This document shows, piece after piece, positions 16,921 to 25,800 of a DNA stretch of 64,000 nucleotides. Position 1 is the stretch's first letter, and each line of letters opens with the position of its first letter. The DNA comes from Algoriphagus sp. NG3 (GTDB taxonomy: Bacteria; Bacteroidota; Bacteroidia; Cytophagales; Cyclobacteriaceae): NCBI RefSeq assembly GCF_034119865.1, contig NZ_CP139421.1:2418001-2482000 (forward strand), read 5' to 3'. The notes beneath the pieces were generated by a model that saw only the letters and a list, made by a program, of their open reading frames with translations, was not told where the DNA came from and searched no databases. The position numbers were made by a program, and so were the translations under genes.

Positions 16921-17724
16921 ATGAAAATAATTATCCCAGTTGATTTTTCGGACAATTCATTGAACGCCTTGGACTTTGCAGTTGCACTTGCAGGAAAGAA
17001 AGACGGCGAAATCATCCTAGTTCATGTGATTGAGGCAGTGTATGATTTTGCCTCCCAGGCATCTATAGCCATGGATAATATGTACAAGGACGCTGAATCC
17101 CATATGGCCGAAACGCTCAAAAAATATCAGGATGAGGATTTAAAAATAAGGACTGTTATCAAAGAAGGGACAGCCTCGATTTCCATCACAAGGATTGCGA
17201 GGGATTTAGACGCTACTTTGATAGTGATGGGGACTCAGGGAGTGAGTGGGATAGCAGCCGCCCTCATTGGTAGCACTACGATAAATGTCATTAAGGAATC
17301 CTCGGTCCCAGTTCTGGTAGTGCCAGCAGAAGCTAATGCATTGGAAATAAAAAAGGTCGCCTTGGCGTTGGAATTCGCTAATCATGAAGATAAGTTCATT
17401 GATTGGGTCATTGCTATGAGTCAGAGATGGGAACGGGGACTGGAATTTGTTCATGTCCAAACCTCACTGGATGTAAAAGAAGCTCCTGGCATCCATAAAT
17501 TAGAGGATTATTTGACGATCCATCATCCTGGATTACCAGTTAAAATTCACACGTTTTATGCTAAAACTCCTGTGGAGGGCTTAGACCAGTTTTTGGAGGA
17601 AAACGAATACGTGATCCTGGTAATGTGCCATGAGCATAAGAACCTCTGGGATCAGATACTCAGCAGAAGCCAAACCATCAAGATGGTTTTTCATTCTAAA
17701 GTACCTTTGTTAGTGATGGTTTGA
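16921..17724 (+). CDS. Universal stress protein, tandem UspA
   Basis: The 267-aa cytosolic protein has an N-terminal UspA domain (IIPVDFSDNSLNALDFAVALA; VMGTQGVSGIAAALIGSTTINVIKESSVPVLVVP). A weaker second UspA-like half from about residue 145 lacks the glycine-rich phosphate loop. The first domain keeps the G2xG9GS/T nucleotide signature (GTQGVSGIAAALIGSTT), so ATP or AMP binding by that half is likely. Such tandem proteins respond to energy, oxygen or envelope stress. It converges on a Crp/Fnr regulator, which may be functionally related (inference). Confidence 0.9.
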   Translation: MKIIIPVDFSDNSLNALDFAVALAGKKDGEIILVHVIEAVYDFASQASIAMDNMYKDAESHMAETLKKYQDEDLKIRTVIKEGTASISITRIARDLDATLIVMGTQGVSGIAAALIGSTTINVIKESSVPVLVVPAEANALEIKKVALALEFANHEDKFIDWVIAMSQRWERGLEFVHVQTSLDVKEAPGIHKLEDYLTIHHPGLPVKIHTFYAKTPVEGLDQFLEENEYVILVMCHEHKNLWDQILSRSQTIKMVFHSKVPLLVMV

Positions 17725-17729
17725 TTACT

Positions 17730-17788
17730 GAGGACTTGCTGAAAAATGCCATTAATAGATTATAGAGAGATTTTTCAACAAGCCTTAT
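17730..17788. terminator. Family A inverted repeat acting as a bidirectional terminator
   Basis: AGGACTTGCTGAAAAATGCC and GATTTTTCAACAAGCCTTA are inverted about 18 bp apart between two convergent genes. These are the ends of a family A element with almost no interior. The 3' stop of the Crp/Fnr gene (17785-17787) lies inside the right arm. Confidence 0.6.
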
Positions 17789-18441
17789 TTACTAATCAAT
17801 TCCTCAAAATCATCCCGGATATAGATTACATTCCTGCCCAATTCTATCCATTTCTTTTTTTCAAGTTGCTTTAAAAGTCTGGATACTACCTCGCGTGAGG
17901 TGGTAAGCTCATTTGCTATTTCTTGGTGAGTAGTATGAAGCTCATTGGTTTGAAGCTGTCTCATCTTGGCCACTATATACCTCATCAAACGTTCATCCAT
18001 ACGTTTGAATGCTACTGCGTCGAGTGCCTCCAACATCTCTTGGAAACGGCTCTGGTAAGTAGTAGATACAAAATCCTTCCATTGCTTATACTTTTCGGAA
18101 AACTGATCAATAACAGTGATGGGTATTCCGATAACAGTCGCATCCTCCTCTACGACTGCCTTAATCTCACTGGGCTTCGAAGACGAACAGCAAGTCAAAG
18201 ACAGTGCACAAGTCTCTCCTGCATCCAAAAAGTATAAAAACAATTCCCTTCCATCATCATCCATTCTGGATATTTTGATAGACCCATCCAGCACAATAGG
18301 AACCATCTTGATAAACTGCCCCGGCTGCATCATTACTGTACCTGCCTTCAAATCAATTAGGCTACCCTTGGCCAAAAGCTGCTCCAATAGTTCTGGATCA
18401 GTGAAGTTTGGTAACGCTCGTCGAAGTTCTTCTGTAGTCAT
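17785..18441 (-). CDS. Crp/Fnr family transcriptional regulator with Cys cluster
   Basis: The 218-aa regulator has an N-terminal cyclic-nucleotide-binding-like beta roll (LIDLKAGTVMMQPGQFIKMVPIVLDGSIKISR) and a C-terminal winged helix (THQEIANELTTSREVVSRLLKQLEKKKWIEL). In the beta roll, CALSLTCCSSS contains three Cys in seven residues, where a cAMP-binding RxS motif would be in CRP, so cAMP is unlikely as ligand. A redox or metal input is possible but not shown. The convergent universal stress gene suggests a stress or respiratory role. It is not the classical FNR, whose Fe-S cysteines lie at the N-terminus. Confidence 0.88.
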   Translation of the reverse strand: MTTEELRRALPNFTDPELLEQLLAKGSLIDLKAGTVMMQPGQFIKMVPIVLDGSIKISRMDDDGRELFLYFLDAGETCALSLTCCSSSKPSEIKAVVEEDATVIGIPITVIDQFSEKYKQWKDFVSTTYQSRFQEMLEALDAVAFKRMDERLMRYIVAKMRQLQTNELHTTHQEIANELTTSREVVSRLLKQLEKKKWIELGRNVIYIRDDFEELISK

Positions 18442-18613
18442 ATCATTTTAAAATGACTTCAAATCTAAGAATCAATAGCTTGTGCTTAGGTGATTTATAT
18501 CACAAATACAAAAAAGAAGCTGTCTCATAAGTGAGTTCTCTTGTCAGGCTAAGTAAGAAAAATTTAGAATTTACAAAAGAATAATGACGGAAAGGACTTA
18601 GGAACAACGTTAG

Positions 18614-18660
18614 GTCACCCTGAGCGGAGTCGAAGGGTCCTCGACTCCGCTCGGACTGAC
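18614..18660. repeat. GC-rich REP-like hairpin
   Basis: GTCACCCTGAGCGGAGTCGA and TCGACTCCGCTCGGACTGAC are imperfect inverted arms with a small loop. The motif GAGCGGAGTCGA is a frequent extragenic palindrome in many bacteria. It sits 8 bp beyond the 3' end of the 1374-aa gene and could act in termination or mRNA protection. Confidence 0.8.
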
Positions 18661-18667
18661 ACAACAT

Positions 18668-21600
18668 TTACACACAGGTAGGGCAGCAGACAAAAGGAAC
18701 CTTAGTCAGTGGCGAGGTGCGCAAAATCCTAAAATGACCTAACCCTCTACTTAAAGGCTGTATCTCGGACATCAGATTGGTCTCGGCTCTTTTAGCTTTT
18801 AATCCTTCAGCCAAGCGTTCCGAAATAGAATTCGATCCAGCATTTCTAAAGTCGGATAGATGATCATGGATATTTGTAATGTTGCCAAATACTTCTACCA
18901 CCAACACACTGAGCGGGCTGTCTTCCGGTAATCCAAAAGACTTCAATTTTTCCGCAATATCTTCTGAAGTCACTATAGCAGTGCCCACAGGCTGTTCATC
19001 TTTTATGCTTGCCAGGAGGTTTCCTAATTGTAAGGCCGATTGATTTAACTTTACACTTCCTGTTGTATAATCACCTATTGTAGGTTTGAAATATACCTGC
19101 TGGGTCAACTCATTTATCTTCTTCAGACGCTTCGGATCTGTATTCACTCTCACGCCGATCTTCATTTCTATCTCGCCTAATAGAATATTCCGATGATCCC
19201 TTCCATCAGCTTGAAATACTTGGGCATATACCATTGTCCATAAACTCGTTCGCGGAGGTTTAGCTGTCACATTTTTGCCATTATGAACAGCTTTTGCATA
19301 CGGAGCACTTACATACAGATGATTCTCATTCCTATTCAGGGAGCAAAGCAATGTTGGTGTTGGATGTTGGATTCCAGTCACTCTCAAAGGTCTCCCAAAT
19401 CGTCCTTGGGCGGTGGACCAAAGATTATCGTCCCGATCTGGCCAGTGACCATGACCTACTCTAAATTCATAGGTAAAGAAGCCAAACATTTCCGCACTTT
19501 CCGCATGCAAGCCCGGAGGTATAGGCATCATATAATGCCTGTCGCTATCAGTAGCCTGAACCATTGGTTGCATTGCCCCGATTCCAGCTTTATCATCACT
19601 TTGACCTGGGATGATCTGCCTTGTAAATTCCGGATCAAGGCTTATTGGAGCCTCCTCAGGTGGCACAAACTGCTCCCCCTCATTACTTGCGATCAATTGA
19701 TCAGGTGCGTTGCCAAGCATTCTGCAAAAATAAGTATCATCCGGATTCTCAACTGGCTGATCAAACTCCACCCACAAATACCGCCTTCTAGCCTCTGAGG
19801 AGCTATAATCCTCTGTTCTCTCATAAGGAGAAAAAGCAATACCTACACTTACTAACTTAGGTATCTGCACAGGCGGCAGGACTGTTGGCAAGGTCAGCGG
19901 GTCTGTCTCTACTATTTCCGCATTTGGGTGGCCATCCTTAGTTTTAGGTTTAATTTTATACTCAGCCCAAAGTTCATCGGGGAGCCTTAAATCTCCGTTA
20001 TTTTGCTTCAATTCATTTTTCGGATCCAGGGCATCTATATATACTACTCTTGTATAATTTCTATTGACCCGATCAAATCGATCTGGCTGTAGTGCTTCAA
20101 AGGATACCGTATGCTTTAATTCAATATCACCTAAGTAGGTGTTTTTTCTGGTTTCCGTATTTTTGTCCTTCCTAAATTTAAATTCTCTTTCAATTACAAA
20201 GGCTACATCTTCTAGACTATCCCATGCCCAATCCCTATTGATTTTGTAGCTCAGCGTAGCAATCCACTGATTATAAAGATCTGCTTTGGTGGCAAACGTA
20301 ATGGAACTACCATCAGGTGCCAGTGTATGTCGTATTCTGGAATTACATCCGATAGCAATTCGTTCTCCTTTTGGCGCTACCAAGGTAAGCCCCTTTGCTT
20401 CCAGCCCAAGCGCATTGGCAAGCCGTTCTACTACTCCCGACTGTTGCTCTTCCGAGTCCCTTCTCAATAAAGATGAAAAGATATTTTTCTTAATTGTAGG
20501 AACGCTATCAGGTTTTAAAAATAATGCCTGAACTGGCTGAATTGTCTCAAAAGGCTGCAGTAAATCCAGTTCGGCCGCAGGTTCTTTATAAAGCATAAAT
20601 TGTTGAACTTTCCCAAATCTGCTATCCTTGTCTTCATCATCATCAATAAAACCAAAATAACTTTCGGGAGCGCCTTCTGTGCTGGCTTCTGCACGGAATG
20701 AAATCCGAATATGCCTTCCGGTAGGAACAATTAATTGCTCCATCCCATTGATGTCATCAATAAGTAATTCATCATCCAGGAATGGATTGGCAGGTTCGCC
20801 AAGATTCAAAACAGGGACATCAATAAATTCTATGGGGACATTTAAAATCCCGTCAAAGTCAGCAGGAAATGCCCTAGTCGTTTCATAAAGGGTGATATAA
20901 CTATCCCTCCCATTTTGGCTCCACTGTGTATCCATGCGGAGCGACTTCACCTCCACCCGTATTTTAACTTGCTGAACATCCGGATCTGACAAAGCAGGTT
21001 TTAGCATATCCTGCTGAAATGACAACCCTTTCAATAAGCTGACAGGATCTTGCCCTATGCTTTGGTATTTATTGGTAAATACAACTGCCGGATATTCCAA
21101 CAAAGGTCTTTGGATAGTAAATGTAGGATTCGCATCAAACTGCGTTTCCTCATCATTAGTAGCATTGAAATAGGTTCGTAGATTATTTTTTATTTCAATC
21201 GGCTTCTCGATTCTGAGCATACCCGGGTTTACATATCTCTTAAAAGAAACACTGGTTTCAGGACTTGGCGCTGAATTGAGCGGCACATCCGTCAAATCCG
21301 GGCCGCCCCCGGAAATATCCGCCATACGGATCCTGAATTCGTAGGAATTACCATATCTAAGCTGAGTATCAAGTGGTGTAGGTATCAAAGCTTGATTTTG
21401 CCTTACTTTTTTATCCTGCGATTCATTCAGCTGTTTACCATTTTCTTCATGATTTCTATAGATCTCCAGCGCATCCTGATCCTCAGTCACCAGGCTTTTG
21501 CCTGTCCAATGGGCATAATACATGGGTAGCCAATAATGGTCACTGTTAGGACCTGATATCTTATTGGGATATACCTGGTATGGAAGTTCGGTTGAGTTGG

Positions 21601-22792
21601 CATCCAGTTGTCCGGAAAACATATTTTCAGCCTCATTGATATCAATGCTGTTTAGACTTTCCCACTGACTTCCTTCAGCTATCGGCCTGACGTCAATATG
21701 GTATCCCATGACTCCTAAAGGGGCGTCAATTCTACTCATGGACCCAGGTGCAGAAGGATTTTCAATCATTTGTCGTAGGTACCAAACCAGAATTTGCTCG
21801 TCGTCCCACCCCAATCTGATACCTGTATCCGATTGGGGAGGAAGTTCATCTTGGCTTTCCTCAAGTAAATTCCCACTGACCGGCTGATTTGCATGTACTA
21901 TTTTAGCAAACCCATCATTGTAAGTTTGGGCTTCCATAAAAAGCTCATCCCATGGGCCTAAAGGTACAGGTTCGCTTGCATCAGAGGCTTTTTTGTACAA
22001 AACCGGAAACAGCACAGGAGCAAAAACAGGTCTTGCAGTCCCCATAACCAACTTAGGAAGCTTGGCGGCATATCTTTTTATCAATGGACCATCCGTTTCC
22101 TCCAAAAGAGCATCTTGTGCTGTAGCGTAGGGATCATTGGTTATATCCGTGTATAGATAGCCCCCCTCTTCAAACCAGCCGGCCTCAACTTCCAACTGAA
22201 CTTCATAGATCATTCCGCAAGCTTTTGCCAAAAGCGGTTGACGCAGGATATTCGCAAATACTTTCCCCCAGCTTAAACTGCTTTTAGGTGTATAATCTAT
22301 AGGAGGTATTTTATCCCGAACGGCACAATGATACCCATCGTCTGTCACTGCATTGGGATGTCTGGGTTGTGTAAAATTAAAGCGATCCCGATAAGATTTA
22401 GGAAGGTATTTTTTAATGCTTTTCTCCACGGGCACAGGATCAGGCAACTTGTCAGACATGTCAGTAATCGGCAACGGCATGGCGTCTGCCACTTTTTGGA
22501 TTATTGCGGCTTTTTCCGTTGCAGGAATAGCATTCACCGATCTTACAATAGGGATTCTACTTGGAGCAGTTGCATTGCTCAAAGGAAAATCATCTGTCCC
22601 TTTTACTATTGAAAAGCTAAATTCAGGCTGCAAATGAGCGAATCCCGGAACATTCACAGGATTGGGCAAACCCGTTGCCCAGGTCGAAAAGGGATTAGCG
22701 TTTCTGGGAACGACCACGATGTTAACAGTAAGTATATTTCCATCAAAACGTTGAGGAAAAGTCATTAAGGAAATTAATCTTCTAGGTTCCAT
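18668..22792 (-). CDS. Giant protein of unknown function (1374 aa), second gene of pair
   Basis: I do not recognise this protein. It has no signal peptide and no clear transmembrane segment, so a cytosolic or non-classically exported product is likely. It is rich in Pro, Asp and aromatic residues with short predicted beta strands, for example LTVNIVVVPRNANPFSTW near the N-terminus and several V..EFDQP/RYLWVEF-type strands later. There are no recognisable ATPase, protease or nuclease motifs. The last residues are FVCCPTCV, a Cys cluster at the very end. It begins 23 bp after the 1775-aa gene and is almost certainly co-transcribed and functionally paired with it. A structural or assembly role is only an inference. 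Confidence 0.85.
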   Translation of the reverse strand: MEPRRLISLMTFPQRFDGNILTVNIVVVPRNANPFSTWATGLPNPVNVPGFAHLQPEFSFSIVKGTDDFPLSNATAPSRIPIVRSVNAIPATEKAAIIQKVADAMPLPITDMSDKLPDPVPVEKSIKKYLPKSYRDRFNFTQPRHPNAVTDDGYHCAVRDKIPPIDYTPKSSLSWGKVFANILRQPLLAKACGMIYEVQLEVEAGWFEEGGYLYTDITNDPYATAQDALLEETDGPLIKRYAAKLPKLVMGTARPVFAPVLFPVLYKKASDASEPVPLGPWDELFMEAQTYNDGFAKIVHANQPVSGNLLEESQDELPPQSDTGIRLGWDDEQILVWYLRQMIENPSAPGSMSRIDAPLGVMGYHIDVRPIAEGSQWESLNSIDINEAENMFSGQLDANSTELPYQVYPNKISGPNSDHYWLPMYYAHWTGKSLVTEDQDALEIYRNHEENGKQLNESQDKKVRQNQALIPTPLDTQLRYGNSYEFRIRMADISGGGPDLTDVPLNSAPSPETSVSFKRYVNPGMLRIEKPIEIKNNLRTYFNATNDEETQFDANPTFTIQRPLLEYPAVVFTNKYQSIGQDPVSLLKGLSFQQDMLKPALSDPDVQQVKIRVEVKSLRMDTQWSQNGRDSYITLYETTRAFPADFDGILNVPIEFIDVPVLNLGEPANPFLDDELLIDDINGMEQLIVPTGRHIRISFRAEASTEGAPESYFGFIDDDEDKDSRFGKVQQFMLYKEPAAELDLLQPFETIQPVQALFLKPDSVPTIKKNIFSSLLRRDSEEQQSGVVERLANALGLEAKGLTLVAPKGERIAIGCNSRIRHTLAPDGSSITFATKADLYNQWIATLSYKINRDWAWDSLEDVAFVIEREFKFRKDKNTETRKNTYLGDIELKHTVSFEALQPDRFDRVNRNYTRVVYIDALDPKNELKQNNGDLRLPDELWAEYKIKPKTKDGHPNAEIVETDPLTLPTVLPPVQIPKLVSVGIAFSPYERTEDYSSSEARRRYLWVEFDQPVENPDDTYFCRMLGNAPDQLIASNEGEQFVPPEEAPISLDPEFTRQIIPGQSDDKAGIGAMQPMVQATDSDRHYMMPIPPGLHAESAEMFGFFTYEFRVGHGHWPDRDDNLWSTAQGRFGRPLRVTGIQHPTPTLLCSLNRNENHLYVSAPYAKAVHNGKNVTAKPPRTSLWTMVYAQVFQADGRDHRNILLGEIEMKIGVRVNTDPKRLKKINELTQQVYFKPTIGDYTTGSVKLNQSALQLGNLLASIKDEQPVGTAIVTSEDIAEKLKSFGLPEDSPLSVLVVEVFGNITNIHDHLSDFRNAGSNSISERLAEGLKAKRAETNLMSEIQPLSRGLGHFRILRTSPLTKVPFVCCPTCV

Positions 22793-22815
22793 AATTTTGT
22801 TTTTGAGGTAAAAAA

Positions 22816-25800
22816 TTAAGCTATCTGACGGCTTTCTTGCCAGGTCTCTTCAAAGCTGATATTGATTATAAAGCAAATACTGATATCCAGACCAAAGGTC
22901 ACTGAGGCGGCACAATCTGTCCTTTCAGGACTATTTATCCGCTTCACCGTCCCACTTGCTTCGATATAAATCGTAACGCTGACTATTCCTCCCAAGAGGT
23001 TAGCGTGCCCTTTGAAAAGCATAAATGCGGTGAGCTCAATGGTATTGGCGTCTGCGTACATTTCGCATCCGACCAAGTAGGTCACACTGACATTCCCTAC
23101 TACCGGAAGCCCCACAGAAATGGTGGCACCAAAGCCAAATTTCAACATCAGACTAGGACCGATCTTCGTGTCACAGGCGATCCTAACCTCAACAGACCCT
23201 ACTGCATAAATAGTAGCTGCGCCTACAGTCACACACATGACTTCCAAGCCTCCGTTGAATTGTACAAATCCACCAGCGGTCGGCAACAGTTGTGCAGGAT
23301 CAGTGGTGACTTTTAATGCCGCGTTGAAATATACCCCCAAAGCCAGCCCTGCCTCCAGTCTCAGTGGACACTGCGGGGAGTTGTAAACTGAATCTTCCGG
23401 TGGGAACCGGATAAGCGGGATTTCTTTGGAGGCTTCAAACTTATACTCCCAAATCTCACCTGCATTACTCATCGCTATCTGAAGCCCCTTTCTCATCACA
23501 GCGCCATAATCCCCGGTACTCAGGGCCGCAAGCATCTGCAATAATTCAATCACAGGCTCCAATGCTTCACTAAATTCTACTTCAGGTAGTGGTATTCCGT
23601 CCAGTGGCCCAGGATTGTCTTTATCACCTGCATATCCAGACTCTTTTCCCTTTCCTGCATCGAAGTTTCCTTTGATAGTCATCAGTCGCTCAAAAGAGCC
23701 CAAATCTACTACCATAGCCACGTTATTGACCTTGCTTTTCCAGGTGTCCGCCAGATCGGTGGCAAACGAATCCACATCAAAGTTGAGCTTGGAATCCACG
23801 TATTCCTTAGACCCGTTTTTCTTTTGCTCAGCCTTGTACTCAATATAGATTTTCAACGCATCCATATTGACTAAATAAAGTGGATCAAAATTTGGAATAT
23901 CAAATGCCAAAGCTTTGTTCAAAACACCATTGGCTTCCCCTGAAAGCAGTTTGAACCCTTTGTCTACTATTTTCCCGGCCTCTTCTTTGGCAGTGATCTC
24001 CATCAATTCCAACACCTTTCTTCCACCGTCAGTTGCGGCATTTTCTATAAAGGCCGCTACTTTATTGCCATCCCCGTCAACTCCGTCCAACAGGGCGATG
24101 GCTTTCCCAAAGTTAGAATAGGCATCTCCCACATTTGGAAAAATACTACTGCCATTCATCAGTTTGTATGCGTCTGAAAATATAGGAGGTGTCTTACTTA
24201 ACAGTTTCGATATTCCTTTTTTATAGCTTGGTGTTAAAAACAATGCCTTTTGGGTAGAAGTGCTTTGTAGGTATCCATAATTGATGGTAGCTGCCACAGG
24301 ATTTCTGAGAATCTCCATAGGATGCGCCAGCCGCACCAGATTGTTGTTCACTTCAGACTGGCTTACCACAGTTTCCTTGACCCATTTACCGATCCGAATC
24401 AAGGGAATAGGGACGTGGGGAGGAAGTGGGGTTATTTCACCAGAGCCTGTTTCGTGCTGGACCATACTCCAGCTACCATCTTTTGGCAGAAGAACCGACC
24501 CCCGGGTAGAAGCTACAAAAATCGGTGCAGTTGAAGGGTTGCCTTGCTTTACAGAAGGGGAAATATCGAAGCGGTTGATCTGCATCTGTTGTCCAGACTG
24601 CCCCACGTCCATCACACAATTGATATCTCCACCCATCAATCCTCCCTGACTATCCAATAATAATCTGAGCTGGGCTGGTGTCAATGGGATACCAGGAGGA
24701 GACAATTGCACATAACCCAGAATCTTCTTGGCAGGGGTTTTGCCGTTTTTATGCCCCTGAACCAGGTTCTCAATCGCCACATCCGCATCAAAATATACGG
24801 CAGTACACCTTACTTCCTGATTAAATGGTGGATTAGGGTTGATGATAGTGTCCCCGCTTTCATTTATATATGCTTTACCAGTCGGTATGGAATTGGTCGT
24901 TACAAAATCAGTAATTGTACCATCCTCCTTGATATTGGTAATGTTGAACAACCCTCTTAAGGTACCCGGATGCAATTCATAACGCTGGTCTTCGACCAGA
25001 TTTCCAGGTGTGCTCTCATCAATGAATTTTGCCCTAAAGTCAAAAATCCCATCGGATTCCGGCTGCCAGCCACTATCGGTTCTATAGATAAAGCCCGAGC
25101 TTGTCCTGAAAATAGTTATTGTCCGTACTACTCGGATTCCCCAAGGATATATTAAGCTTTTCACCTGAATCACCTCATGCGCTGTCCTTCCCAACATGAT
25201 ATCAAACCTGGCCTGGCTGGTCTGGGCGATTGCAGCTGATGGACTCAGCCAATTGCTGAATGTGCTAGCACCATAGCCAGTAAAGTCAATCTTACCCACC
25301 GGCACTCCCCTCTCCTTGATTTGGGTCGGATTGCCCTGATCGACAAAAAACTCCCCATTGAATATCTTTGTAACGCTGTCTCCAAGAGTACTTGCACCTG
25401 TGACACTTCCATTCATCCCCAGCACATTTGCAAGCTGAACAGTAAAACCAGCGAACATTGGCAAATCATTCTTCTTCGGTTCATCAGGATCTTTTTTCCC
25501 GTAATTACCGGCAGTAGCTCTAATCTGTATACCTCCTTGCAGATCATTTGGAAAATTAGGCCTTACTTGATCAAGCTGTGGCTTTACCGTCTCTTTGGGA
25601 TTGGTATGGGACAACTCTGCCATCGCTTTAAGTCCAAAAGGAAGCGTAAACAAGGCCGAGACAGGTGTCTCCTTCTTCTGATATTTTTCCAGGATAAATT
25701 CAACAAGAGGCTTAGGTGAGATGGCAATTCTTTCCTGATGGCTGTTTGCCAATCTTGTAGGGCCTCCGTCGTTAGGATAATAATTGAATAAAACCGGTGG

